This document shows, one piece after another, positions 27,995 to 37,970 of a stretch of DNA of 56,341 nucleotides. The stretch comes from Arthrobacter sp. ISL-65 (GTDB lineage: Bacteria; Actinomycetota; Actinomycetes; Actinomycetales; Micrococcaceae). A model generated the notes under the pieces. That model had not been told where the DNA came from, searched no databases, and saw only the letters and a program-made list of their open reading frames with translations. The stretch is taken from assembly GCF_018613795.1 (NCBI RefSeq), contig NZ_JAGGPN010000018.1:1-56341 (forward strand). The letters are read 5' to 3'. The translations under genes and the position numbers were made by a program. The stretch's first letter is position 1, and every line of letters starts with the position of its first letter.

Positions 27995-28507
27995 ATGTTT
28001 TCCAAAGCAACACCAACAAAAAAATCCCGCACTGCACGCCGCAAGATTGCTCTCATAGCCGCGGCTTCGCTCGCACTGACAACCATTCCCTTCGCCTTGG
28101 CCGCACCGGCCCAGGCAGCCACCACCAAACGCGTCTGCACGGTCGAAGCACTGAAGCCGCAATTTGCTGGGTACACCATTTACAAGGTCACGAAGGTCAA
28201 CTACAAGATAAAGGTGCACTGCGAGAAGGCCCGGGACGTGCTCATCAAGCAAGAACGTTGGGAAGATGACTACACATATTGGCCTCCCTTCAACGGCAAC
28301 GATTTCTTGGGTGCATCGTCATGGAACAACTACCGTGTCGAGGCGGGCAAGACGCTGATCATCAACAACGTCCGAACGCTCGTCAACGGAGAGCTTGGAG
28401 ACGAGGAAGTCTTCCACAAGGCTGCCATCCGGGAGGGCTCGAGAGACCTAGGCATCTGGACGGATTGGTCAAAGTGGAGTGTCAGCGCCAACCTCTCGAT
28501 TTCATAA
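27995..28507 (+). CDS. Secreted protein, KQERWE family, member 2
   Basis: The ATG at 27,995 follows CAGGAG. A Sec signal peptide (basic n-region KKSRTARRK, hydrophobic core, APAQA) ends near residue 41. The mature ~129 aa contains two Cys (VCTVEAL, VHCEKA), IKQERWEDD, NDFLGASSW, GKTLIINNVRTL, DEEVFHKAAIRE and TDWSKWS. It shares a layout with member 1, which lacks the Cys pair. The function is unknown; it is extracellular by prediction. Confidence 0.75.
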   Translation: MFSKATPTKKSRTARRKIALIAAASLALTTIPFALAAPAQAATTKRVCTVEALKPQFAGYTIYKVTKVNYKIKVHCEKARDVLIKQERWEDDYTYWPPFNGNDFLGASSWNNYRVEAGKTLIINNVRTLVNGELGDEEVFHKAAIREGSRDLGIWTDWSKWSVSANLSIS

Positions 28508-28639
28508 CTGCGCCGTGCTGTAAGGCAGTCTGGTGGCTCGGATTGTAGGTCGTCTCGGTCAGCCGGCCGGTGGAATCAGGCGGCCAACAGACCCCCTGTG
28601 GGATTGGGGAATAGATCACGCTGTCTGTGACAGTTCGAG

Positions 28640-28680
28640 GTTTCGTTTGGTTGGTTGATCCAGGTTTCCTGGGGCGCGCG
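28640..28680. repeat. Dispersed repeat B (pair of 25,506-25,545)
   Basis: GTTTCG...GGTTGATCCAGG then TTTCCTGGGGCGCG recurs nearly unchanged 3.1 kb to the left. It contains the short palindrome CCAGGTTTCCTGG. It lies directly downstream of a minus-strand terminator. Confidence 0.6.
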
Positions 28681-28707
28681 AAAAAGAAAGAACGCGCGAA
28701 AAAGAAA

Positions 28708-28740
28708 GAAGAGGGGCGGTCCACAGGACCGCCCCTCTTC
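28708..28740 (-). terminator. Strong 15-bp-stem terminator
   Basis: GAAGAGGGGCGGTCC and its complement enclose a 3-nt loop. On the minus strand the hairpin is followed by a TTTCTTTTTC-type tract. No intact minus-strand gene lies immediately upstream; the nearest is the HTH gene at 29.2 kb. Confidence 0.8.
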
Positions 28741-28879
28741 GGCCTATCTGCCTGCGTATACGAAAACAACTCGTCGACCAATCCCTTGGAACGCGCCTAA
28801 CCACCGGTGACCTTCATCCATTGACGACCCTACGGTGCCCGCGTAGTACCTTGAGCAGGCGACTGCCGAGATGCTGCGC

Positions 28880-29112
28880 CCAAGTCCAACGACGCCATCG
28901 CTGAGAACCACCGGGCCCACAACTATCCGGTGGACGGCTTTCGCCTCAGCAACATCGACTCAGACGGTACCGAAGCCGACCCGACCATCCATCTCCTCAG
29001 CGCCGACGACTGGCTCGCCGCCAACCAGGTCACCCTGGTGCAGGGCCACTACAAACGCCGGTTCGACGTCGTGCTCTACTCCAAAGGCCTGCCCATTGCA
29101 TTGAGCAGGGGT
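28880..29112 (+). pseudogene. Type I restriction HsdR N-terminal fragment
   Basis: The translation AENHRAHNYPVDGFRLSNID...DDWLAANQVTLVQGHYKRRF...VVLYSKGLPIAL matches the conserved N-terminal nuclease region of HsdR. Homology stops abruptly where LIELK-type sequence with the catalytic ExK is expected. There is no start codon and no helicase domain. Confidence 0.8.
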
Positions 29113-29200
29113 ACCTTTTCGCTCATCTGTTGCTGCCCGGCCCGAGCGATACGCCGTGGACAGGGGAGGTCGGCGGAGTACGTGTGACGCTTGAGGTGCA

Positions 29201-29464
29201 TCACGCCTGCTCCGCGTCAAGCTCCCCGTCGTCCTTGAGTTCGCCGGCAGCGACGCGCTCAGCGGTGCGCCGATAGGCCTCGGCGATATAGTCCTCAAGG
29301 TCGTGGGCCCCGATGCGCCAAATGGCCCGGCCGCCGACCTGGACAACGCGAAGCTCACCGCTCCTGATCAGCGACCGGATGAGGCTTTGCTTCACGTTCA
29401 GCTCTTCAGCAGCCTGGTCGATGGAGGAATCGGTGCTTCTTGGGTTCATCGGACACCGGACCAT
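29201..29464 (-). CDS. Excisionase-type HTH DNA-binding protein
   Basis: A small protein (82-87 aa depending on start; MNPRST at 29,449 is plausible) with a winged-helix HTH_17-like core: IDQAAEELNVKQSLIRSLIRSGEL and VVQVGGRAIWRIGAHDLEDYI. The tail is acidic. Such proteins act as excisionases or small regulators. No integrase is adjacent. Confidence 0.75.
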   Translation of the reverse strand: MVRCPMNPRSTDSSIDQAAEELNVKQSLIRSLIRSGELRVVQVGGRAIWRIGAHDLEDYIAEAYRRTAERVAAGELKDDGELDAEQA

Positions 29465-29526
29465 CCTAAGTGCAGGGCCGCTCTCATCGGGCGCTCCGGA
29501 ATGCTCCTAGAATCCACGGGTCCCAG

Positions 29527-29853
29527 CTAGCCCTCACTCAAACACCTCTCGGCGAGCAGGTCCAGACTAGCGGGAGAAGCTGCCAACTCCACCGTTCCCT
29601 TGTCCGTACTGAGCGTGATGACTTTCCCTCGCGGGAATGCCGAGAATGGGGCCTTTACGGGCTCACCAATGGCCTGCAGTTGGGAGTAGATCTCGATGGG
29701 GCCGGCCAGGCGACCAGTGACCCCGGTCTTGGCTCGGAAAAGCAACCGCCGAAATTCTGCTTTCGCATATCCGAGGACCCATCTTTGCTTGAGCGCGGAC
29801 CCAACCTCCCGATGGGCGCATTCAAAAAGCCCAAGTTCCGCGTCCAGCGCCAC
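29527..29853 (-). CDS. Hypothetical protein (108 aa)
   Basis: The GTG start at 29,853 lies inside the 3' end of the membrane-protein gene (32-bp overlap). It is soluble, with a Lys/Arg-rich N-terminal half and GKVITLSTDKGTVELAASPASLDLL near the end. The family is not recognised; the overlap suggests a shared transcript. Confidence 0.45.
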   Translation of the reverse strand: MALDAELGLFECAHREVGSALKQRWVLGYAKAEFRRLLFRAKTGVTGRLAGPIEIYSQLQAIGEPVKAPFSAFPRGKVITLSTDKGTVELAASPASLDLLAERCLSEG

Positions 29854-30070
29854 GCCGCCTCCTGATGGGGATGACAGGCAGCGCGACCAAGACCGTCACG
29901 GCAGCGACGGCCAAAGCCATAATGACCAGCGAAGGCCAAAACCCCACTCTGTCGTTCAAGGGATACACCACCAGTACGAGCAGTGCCACTGTCAGCATAG
30001 TGAAAACATTTGCGTCGTAGGCCTTTTCCACCCAGCCTTTGCGCGTCGGCTCCAGGCTTGATTCACTCAT
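29822..30070 (-). CDS. Small two-helix membrane protein
   Basis: The ATG at 30,070 follows AAGGTGAGG. The 82-aa product has a short cytoplasmic N-terminus, two membrane helices (VFTMLTVALLVLVVYPL and FWPSLVIMALAVAAVTVLVA) and a basic tail RRRRGAGR. The function is unknown. Confidence 0.65.
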   Translation of the reverse strand: MSESSLEPTRKGWVEKAYDANVFTMLTVALLVLVVYPLNDRVGFWPSLVIMALAVAAVTVLVALPVIPIRRRRGAGRGTWAF

Positions 30071-30155
30071 GGATAGTGCCTCACCTTCCTGTATATGACG
30101 CCGCTCTAAACCTTGGCCCCCGGCGCCCTGAGAGGGTGGCGGAACGAATGGCAGG

Positions 30156-30828
30156 ATGGACCTCGTGGCGACAACGAGGCGGGGCAAGGCTCCGAACCAG
30201 GAGTGGGTCCTGATGTACCGGAAAGGGCTGACGCGTGACCGGATCGCCGCACTGTGGAAGCCGCGCCGTCAACGGTGAACTACCACCTGAGGATTGCCCG
30301 GACGCTGGAACCAGGGCTGGAATCCGACCACGAGTCGGCCGCCGGTATCAAACCCGCCCACGTCACCGCCCAGGGCCTGAAGCGCATTTGCAGCAACTGG
30401 TTTCCCTGGTCCAGGAAACGGGCCTGTACCCGTCCCGGCACTCCCCCAGCGAAGCCGAGCGGACATTGGCCGTTTGGCTGCAGTGCAGGCGAGAGGAGGC
30501 CAGGGCCGACAACCTCGCCCAGGCGTACCGGGACGGACTCGCAGGGCTGCCGGGCTGGCAGACGCCGCCACGACCCCAGGCGGACGAGTCCCGGTGGCAG
30601 CAACGGCTCGCTGCCCTGGTCGACTACCGGGCCGCAGGCAACGACTGGCCCCGGCACAAAGCCACGGTCGAAGGTCTGGAACATGATATGGGTGTGTGGT
30701 TGCATTATCAGCGGGCCGAACTGCACCGCGGCGAATTGGACGAGGCGAAGGTCCAGGCGCTGGACCGGGCCCTGCCTGGATGGCAGAGCGGCCGCCGTCG
30801 CGGACGGAAACCGCGGCAGAACGGCTAA
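30156..30828 (+). pseudogene. Helicase-associated (HA) domain protein, frameshifted
   Basis: Three frames are needed to read one protein: MDLVATTRRGKAPNQEWVL...RDRIAAL, then EAAPSTVNYHLRIARTLEPG...AQGLKR, then LQQLVSLVQETGLYP...GVWLHYQRAELHRGEL...ALPGWQSG. The last two parts carry helicase-associated W..L-Y-GW modules thought to bind DNA. Frame changes fall near 30,255 and 30,388. An intact relative would be ~220 aa. Confidence 0.7.
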
Positions 30829-31222
30829 CTGCTTCCGCAAACAAGTCACGGGCAGCTCTCCCAAGGCAGGAAGGATGCGGAGGCGCAGATTGCTTTGGTA
30901 GGAGTTCCATGTCTGAATACGCGGCTCGTCTGCAGGTGCAGTCGTCCCCGTTTGAGTGGCCTGGTCAATTTTCACGGGAGCCGGTCTCCGTGACTCCAGC
31001 CAGCGTTCACGGTATGCGGATGTAAGACCGGGCTATCCGCCACCCTCTCGGAGCAGGCAAATGGAGCATGAAAACCCCGCGGTGGGGTGGCCAGGACAAA
31101 ATAACGCCGCTTCAGTCAAAAGCGGTCATGCCTAGACGTCCTCGAACGGCTATGAAGTAGTAACGAATCACGGTGCCTACAACGACACGAGAAGGAGAGC
31201 CCCCGTAAAGAAAACCAGGGTC
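30829..31222. other. Intergenic, nothing identified
   Basis: The gap runs from the HA-domain pseudogene to the second duplicated module. No gene or clear signal was found. Confidence 0.3.
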
Positions 31223-31323
31223 AACAGTGCTCTCCCTACAGGTTGGTCACACATCATGTAGCCCTCAGGCGCCGACACCATGAAGAGGCAGGAAACTACT
31301 TCGAGTCGAAGAGGAGGAGCGCG

Positions 31324-31476
31324 GTGAACTACCAACGACCTAGAAAAGAACCTCGCACCGAATTTGTCGCACGTCATGTTGGCAGAGCCAGGAACGTCCA
31401 TGAACTGGTAACGAACAACAACCCGTCCATCCAGGAAGGCAAGGAGGCACCCAGGCACGGCACTGGCCACCAATGA
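31324..31476 (+). CDS. Small conserved ORF of the duplicated module (50 aa)
   Basis: GTG start after GAGGAGG. The peptide begins VNYQRPRKE and ends GHQ, as in copy 1, with RHV, VHE and SI.E also kept. It overlaps by GTGA the 15-codon ORF MKRQETTSSRRGGAR. A length difference of three codons without frameshift supports coding, but the long identical 5' stretch also fits RNA-level constraint. Confidence 0.45.
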   Translation: MNYQRPRKEPRTEFVARHVGRARNVHELVTNNNPSIQEGKEAPRHGTGHQ

Positions 31477-31479
31477 AAA

Positions 31480-31690
31480 GGGCCCCCGAAGGGGCCCTTC
31501 ATAACACAATAAGTGCACACTCAAAGGCCTAAAAGCCCCTGAACAGGGAAAACACGTGCCCGAGGTGGGACTCGAACCAGCCGCTCCCCCTGCAAATCCG
31601 CCACTCTTTCGAAAACATCCCCAATCCGCCCCAGTCCGAGGCCGGTACAACCGAATCCGAAGCCCAGGGTGTGCACAATGTGCACACCCT
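31480..31690 (-). ncRNA. Candidate RNA with tRNA-Leu-like ends, copy 2
   Basis: On the minus strand: a perfect 12-bp inverted repeat (31,690-31,666), ~55 nt, then GAAAGAGTGGCGGATTTGCAG (split as GAAAGAGTGGCGG and ATTTGCAG), which resembles the tRNA-Leu 5' end through the D arm. Next come a T loop/acceptor 3' strand (31,578-31,558, identical to copy 1) and a terminator hairpin (31,497-31,480). The anticodon and variable arms are absent. Confidence 0.4.
31666..31690. promoter_or_regulatory. Perfect 12-bp inverted repeat, operator-like
   Basis: AGGGTGTGCACA and its complement flank one central base. The copy-1 counterpart (770-794) has the same position but three mismatches. It could be a protein-binding site or the 5' hairpin of the RNA candidate. 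Confidence 0.5.
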
Positions 31691-31720
31691 CTTTCGTGAG
31701 CATTTCTGCTGCTGTACCAG

Positions 31721-32195
31721 GTCGTGTGCCGCCGCCGTCCGCAGAGTAAGAGTCCCCAATTTAGCGCATGCCGTCGCTCCGCCCTGTGGCACCGACTTTC
31801 CGTGCAGTGCCGGAAAGCAGCGCACGACCTCGGTCGGGCCTAGATGTGCGGAACGGGCCGAGGACTGTGGTTCAGTGAGGGCCATGACGGTGCGACCTCC
31901 TTCGAACATCCATGGAAGAGCGAATCGAAGAGGACATGATCCAACCCTCGCCCTTATGCCAGCACTCAGCCCTACATTAGGCGCGGCACAGCCGAGACTC
32001 CCAGCGACTTCCCGGCATGACTCCGGGCGAAGCCGACTCCGACGAGCGTTGCAATCTCTATCGTGGCGTTCTGATCGTTGGCGTCGGTCCGCGCATATCC
32101 CAAATTCACGGCCCTGGCTTCCGTTTGTCTCGTCTCGGTTTAGGGCGTTCCTGAGACACTGCGGTGAGACCGACTTCTTGAGACAGTGCCGATAG
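31721..32195. other. Intergenic up to transposon left end
   Basis: A minus ORF starting MALTEPQSS (31,885) has GGAGG 10 nt upstream but runs through the RNA candidate and resembles nothing known. No other gene is seen. Confidence 0.3.
32186..32195. repeat. Target-site duplication, left copy
   Basis: GTGCCGATAG directly precedes TGTGAGTCGCAG. The identical 10 bp follow the right end at 37,769-37,778. Confidence 0.65.
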
Positions 32196-32250
32196 TGTGA
32201 GTCGCAGCGATAAATGGCCGTCTTTTCGCAGCGCTATTTGTCACCCTCCA
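32196..32250 (+). repeat. Left terminal inverted repeat with subterminal copy
   Basis: Terminal TGTGAGTCGCAG matches the right end at 11 of 12 positions. A second motif at ~32,223-32,242 (TTCGCAGCGCTATTTG) matches the right-end TCGCAGAGCTATTTG. Confidence 0.7.
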
Positions 32251-32335
32251 CCCAGCACGTAAGCGGATCCCTCTACGGGCTGTCCCTGACGGTGGTCGGT
32301 GTGCTCGACGCCGTGAGAGTCCTGCAGGATAGGTT

Positions 32336-32947
32336 CTAGTCGACGAGTGCTGTGGGTTTCAGTAACTGGAAGGCCTCATCGAGCAGCTCCCGGGTCGTGA
32401 TGGCACCGTTGCGGTGCACCAACTCTGCTGAGGAGACGTCGAGGCAGGTCAGAGCACACAGGGTGATTGCCCGTGCGTGGTACTGCCGTTCCGCTTCGGG
32501 GCCGGGCAGGGCGGCGGCGACCAATGGCACGAGAACGCTCATCCAGGCCAGGTGTTTCTCCGTGTTCCTGGCGCGCAGCGAAGGCGTCCCGATCATCACC
32601 CGCGTTGCACGCAACGCCCATTCCGGGTTCGATTCGACTGTCTCCACTACCGCCTCGAACCCTGACCGCAGGGCCTGCCATACCGGCATCGATTCCAGGG
32701 CCTGGCCTAGGCGCTGTCGAACAGGTTCACCGTAGATCATCGGGTCGCCGAGAACGACGTCCTCCTTGGAGGCGAAGTACCGGAAGAAGCTCCTCGGCGA
32801 AATACCTACCGCGGCTGCGATCTGGTCGACGGTGGTCTCGTCGAAGCCCTGCTCGTCGAACATCACAAGAGCAATCTCGGCGATCTGCTGACGGACGGCA
32901 TCCCGGGTGCGCTGCCGCAACCCAACCCCACCACTGCTTGTACTCAT
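32336..32947 (-). CDS. TetR-family transcriptional regulator
   Basis: The start at 32,947 (MSTSSGGVG) is chosen as typical TetR length (203 aa); upstream codons look non-coding. The N-terminal HTH reads TVDQIAAAVGISPRSFFRYFASKEDVV. The C-terminal domain is of unknown ligand specificity. It is divergent from the ABM-like/aldo-keto reductase pair over a 124-bp gap, so it most likely represses that pair and itself. Confidence 0.9.
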   Translation of the reverse strand: MSTSSGGVGLRQRTRDAVRQQIAEIALVMFDEQGFDETTVDQIAAAVGISPRSFFRYFASKEDVVLGDPMIYGEPVRQRLGQALESMPVWQALRSGFEAVVETVESNPEWALRATRVMIGTPSLRARNTEKHLAWMSVLVPLVAAALPGPEAERQYHARAITLCALTCLDVSSAELVHRNGAITTRELLDEAFQLLKPTALVD

Positions 32948-33071
32948 GCAACGAGCATACAACGTCCAGGTTGACAGCCACTGACACAAACGACGTAGAC
33001 TGTTATCACACGCGGGGTTGCGCCTGTGAACAAGGACCGCAACGCCCGGCTCACTCACCAAGGGAAAAGTC

Positions 33072-34405
<1,334 letters not shown>

Positions 34406-34784
34406 TACCCGAACAACGATGAAGGCGCTAGGCGCGGGACCACACCAGGCCCCGCGCCTTCGCTTGCCCCGCTGCGGAGTGCTTGCTTAACGCCCACTCC
34501 GCTCGAAGTTAACAACATCCCAGCGTTTATAAGCAGGGTGTCCGTAAACCGGTCCCTCAGCGCGACAACCCCGCCTTGACGTGCGGTTTGCAGGGTGCCC
34601 GTTCGAGGTGTCGCATATACCCCCGCCCGTGGAAATTCGCATCGGGGGTAGCTCTTACGAGACGTCTCGTGAAGGACCGTTCGTGAAACAGAGTCGCCTA
34701 CTGCTTCCTGTTCCGGCGTGTCCTGTCTCATGACCCGTGTCCGCGTTCTATGTATCGGAGGCGGCGTTTGCGTTACATCTGAGC
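34406..34784. other. Gap before resolvase, likely res site region
   Basis: It contains the palindrome ACGAGACGTCTCGT near 34,657 and other short repeats. Tn552-type elements place res sites directly upstream of the resolvase gene; exact subsites were not resolved. Confidence 0.35.
34430..34459 (+). terminator. Probable terminator after aldo/keto reductase
   Basis: AGGCGCGGG and CCCGCGCCT form a 9-bp stem 25 nt after the stop. The following T tract is weak (TCGCTTG). Confidence 0.5.
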
Positions 34785-35357
34785 ATGGCTTTAATCGGGT
34801 ACGCGCGTGTATCAACCAGGGACCAGAACCCCGAAGGACAAACGGACGTTCTCGAAGCTGCCGGATGCGAGAAGATTTTCGTTGAGCATGCCTCTGGTGT
34901 CCTCGCCCGACGGCCGGCACTTGACCAGGTGCTTGAGTATGTCCGGGACGGCGACACCTTGGTCGTTACGAAGCTGGACCGGCTGGGCCGCTCTGTGCGC
35001 AACCTCAAACAGGTCGCAGAGGAACTGCAGCAGCGCGGCATTGGCCTGCGTGCACTGTCGCAGGGAATTGACACGACGACACCCGGCGGCCGTCTGTTTT
35101 TCCATATGCTCGCCGCAATTGCTGAGTTCGAGCACGATCTGATTGTCGAGCGAACCCATGATGGACTCGCTGCCGCCCGCGCCCGCGGGCGCAAAGGCGG
35201 GCCAAAGTTCAAGATGACCGCGACCAAGATCTCCCAGGCGCGGGCGATGTACGACTCGAAGGAACACACGGTGCAGGAGATCGCGGACACCTTCGGAGTT
35301 TCCCGGCCTACGATCTACCGTCACCTGCAGGCACCGTCCGCCGGGCCTGTGCGGTAA
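34785..35357 (+). CDS. Serine resolvase/invertase
   Basis: 190 aa from ATG 34,785. The catalytic N-terminal domain has YARVSTRDQNPEGQ (Ser nucleophile), VTKLDRLGRSVRNL and FFHMLAAIAEFEHDLIVERTHDGL. The C-terminal HTH reads TVQEIADTFGVSRPTIYRHL. It resolves cointegrates made during replicative transposition. It lies 15 bp before the transposase pseudogene. Confidence 0.93.
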   Translation: MALIGYARVSTRDQNPEGQTDVLEAAGCEKIFVEHASGVLARRPALDQVLEYVRDGDTLVVTKLDRLGRSVRNLKQVAEELQQRGIGLRALSQGIDTTTPGGRLFFHMLAAIAEFEHDLIVERTHDGLAAARARGRKGGPKFKMTATKISQARAMYDSKEHTVQEIADTFGVSRPTIYRHLQAPSAGPVR

Positions 35358-35372
35358 GCAAAGGAACGTGCG

Positions 35373-36831
35373 GTGTTGCGGCCTAAGTTGAAAGCCGAGG
35401 ACCGCGCCATGTTGCTGCGACGGCATGTCGAGGAAGGAATGCCGCTGACCCGCCTGGCTGCCGAGTCGGGTATCCCAGTCCGCACCATCCGCCACTGGAT
35501 GTCCAGGTACCGGGATGGTGGCACAGTCGCCAGCCTGGAGCGCCTGCACGGTCTGACCGGGGAAAGCGCGAGATCCCGCAAGAGCTCATCGACGCGGTCG
35601 AAGGACTTGCCTTGCGCCGTCCCGCACCAACAGCTGCATTCATTCACCGCAGGATCGCCGACATTGCTTCAGCCCGTGGTATCCCTGCCCCGAGCTATTC
35701 GACAGTCCGGGCAGTGGTAGCTGGCATCGATCCGGGCCTCAGAACGCTCGCGCACGAAGGTGACGCTGCCTATCGGGACACCTTTGAACTGGTTTATCGC
35801 CGCAACGCCGGCCGCCCGAACGAGCAATGGCAGGCCGACCACACACTCCTTGACATCGAAGTCATCGATTCTAAGGGCCGCGGTGCGCGGCCTTGGCTCA
35901 CGGTCGTGCTCGATGACTACTCCCGCGCGGTTGCCGGCTACACAGTATTCATCGGAGCGCCCAGCGCCGAGCAGACCGCCCTGGCGCTTCACCAGGCCGT
36001 CCGCGGAAAAGCGAAACCGTCCTGGCCCGTCATGGGGCTGCCCGACGTGCTGTACAGCGATCACGGCGCTGATTTCACCCCGCCCGGTTGGAGCGAGTCT
36101 GCCTTGATACCCACATTCAACTGATCCATTCCAGACCCGGAGTACCGCAAGGCCGGGGAAAAATCGAACGGTTCTACCGCACCGTCACCACAGAACTCCT
36201 GCCGCACCTTCCCGGCTACATCCCGCACCACACGCGAGGCCGGCCAACCAGCCCACCTGAACTGACCCTGCAGCAACTCGACAGGATCCTGGAGACATTC
36301 ATCGTCTCGGAGTACAACCACCGTCGGCATTCATCAACGAATCAGGCGCCCGTGCAGCGGTGGTCCGCTTCGGGGCTCATCCCCAGAATGCCCGCGCACC
36401 CGGAAGACCTCGACCTGCTCCTGCTGACCGTAGCCACGACCAGGAAAGTACAGCGCGACGGCATCCAATTCGCCTCCACCCGCTACGTTTCTCCCGTGCT
36501 GGCCGCCTACGTCGGTGAACAGGTCACCGTCCGCTATGACCCCCGGGACATCGGAGAAATCCGTGTCTACTTCCACGACACCTTTCTTTGCCGGGCAATC
36601 GCCCCCGAACTGGCAACAGAGTCCATCACCCTGGACCAGCTACGCGACGCCAGAGCCCACCGGAAACGCGAGCTCAAACACCAGCTGCGCGAGCGGCGCA
36701 GCCTGGCCGAGGCTCTGCCCGCCGACACCCGCTACGCCCCCGCGACGCCCGAGGTGCAAGACCCCTCTGAAGCCTCACCCGTTCCCGAACCGATCCCAGG
36801 ACACAAGCTGCGTGTTTATGAAACCGATTGA
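35373..36831 (+). pseudogene. DDE (Mu/TniA-type) transposase with two frameshifts
   Basis: Three frames read one rve transposase. The HTH start is LKAEDRAMLLRRHVEEGMPLTRL (frame 1). The catalytic core has QADHTLLDIEV and LYSDHGADFT (frame 2). GRGKIERFYRT supplies the Glu, and the Mu-type C-terminal barrel YVSPVLAAYVGEQVTVRYDPRDIGEI follows (frame 3). Frame changes fall at about 35,545 (one base lost) and about 36,078. All three acidic residues are present, so the inactivation is recent. Confidence 0.85.
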
Positions 36832-37729
36832 TCCCGGCAAGCGCACCCTTTTGGACGGAAAGGATGACGGCAGCAGATTCCTCACTTACAAACTAGGCGA
36901 GATAAACAGCGCGGCCCCACCACCGCCTTCTGACCAGCCAGCCTTCCTGGCCACCAGAAAACACCGGCGCTTCACCGAATTTGCCAACACTGTTCGCACC
37001 CACAGGTACATAGGCCTCTGCTGGGGCCCGGCAGGAGTGGGCAAAACACTCTCGGCCCGCCACTACGCAGCAGTGGATGAATGGGACATCTGGCAAGCTG
37101 CCCTCACCGAGAGGGTTGAGCCGGTGCCGGAAAGGATCCTTGAAGCACGGACAGCGTTTTACACACCCACCGTCGCCGCAACCGTCCGTCAAATCGACCA
37201 AGGGCTACCGAACGCGTGCCAGCAGATCTCTTACGCGGTGGACTTCGCCGAACATGGAGTCATCGATCCTTTCGTGCACACCCAGTCCCGCTCCAGCGGC
37301 CGAACCGAGCTTCTGATCATTGACGAGGCCGACCGGCTCAAAGCGACAGGCCTGGAACAGGTGCGGGACTACTACGACCGTCACCACATGGGGGTGATTC
37401 TCATCGGCATGCCAGGAATCGAAAAACGCCTGGTCCGCTACCCGCAGCTATACAGCCGCATAGGCTTCGCCCACGAGTTCCGACCACTCACCACTGAAGA
37501 GCTCACAGCCGTACTTACCCAGCGCATGCCCTCAGGACCCTGCAACCCTGAGGACAACCTCGGGTACTCGACCGCTGTCGCGACCATCGCCAGAATTACA
37601 GGCGGAAACTTCCGTCTCGTGGACAGGCTGCTCACCCAAATACGGAGGATACAAACGCTCAACCACCTCGACGCACTCACACCCGAGGTCGTCGACGCAG
37701 CCAGGGAAACACTCCTGATAGGCCACTAA
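36818..37729 (+). CDS. AAA+ transposition ATPase (TniB-like)
   Basis: 303 aa from ATG 36,818, overlapping the transposase end by 14 bp. Walker A GPAGVGKT and Walker B LLIIDEADRL are followed by a sensor-type GMPGIEKRLVRYPQLYSRIGF. The C-terminal helical part is ALTPEVVDAA. In Tn552/Tn7-type elements this protein forms filaments on target DNA and recruits the transposase. It is intact here although the transposase is broken. Confidence 0.88.
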   Translation: MKPIDPGKRTLLDGKDDGSRFLTYKLGEINSAAPPPPSDQPAFLATRKHRRFTEFANTVRTHRYIGLCWGPAGVGKTLSARHYAAVDEWDIWQAALTERVEPVPERILEARTAFYTPTVAATVRQIDQGLPNACQQISYAVDFAEHGVIDPFVHTQSRSSGRTELLIIDEADRLKATGLEQVRDYYDRHHMGVILIGMPGIEKRLVRYPQLYSRIGFAHEFRPLTTEELTAVLTQRMPSGPCNPEDNLGYSTAVATIARITGGNFRLVDRLLTQIRRIQTLNHLDALTPEVVDAARETLLIGH

Positions 37730-37732
37730 GCC

Positions 37733-37768
37733 GTGCATTTTTCGGGCCAAATAGCTCTGCGATTCACA
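37733..37768 (-). repeat. Right terminal inverted repeat
   Basis: From 37,768 inward (minus strand): TGTGAATCGCAG, then AGCTATTTGGCC, then CGAAAAAT. It matches the left end and its subterminal copy. The right-side duplication GTGCCGATAG occupies 37,769-37,778. Confidence 0.7.
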
Positions 37769-37970
37769 GTGCCGATAGCAAACCCGGCGGACTAACCACC
37801 TTCCCATAGAACTTGAGTTCTTGAGACGCCACGCGTGGTCCTACCAAGAGACGTCAGGTAGTGCCGGGTCTGCCGCCACCACCGCGATCACCTCGGAACA
37901 GCCAGTCCGCCAGGGCAGCTTCGGATCTAAGCTCTTTCAAAGGGATGTCAACGCGTGGAAGGGACCAGTC

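Larger units (their letters stand above)
31223..31720. repeat. ~500-bp duplicated module, copy 2
   Basis: Direct copy of 330-835, ~30.9 kb away, with the same order of elements. In this copy the reading frame upstream of the 15-codon ORF (31,280-31,327) has an in-frame TAG where copy 1 is open. Confidence 0.75.

Noticed and set aside
28880..29464. Type I restriction-modification locus
   Set aside because: Only an N-terminal HsdR stub exists; the next gene is an excisionase-like HTH, with no hsdM or hsdS.
31529..31885. Minus ORF starting MALTEPQSS with a GGAGG upstream
   Set aside because: It runs through the tRNA-like repeat and terminator region and its second half is the translation of that repeat; no homologue is recognised.
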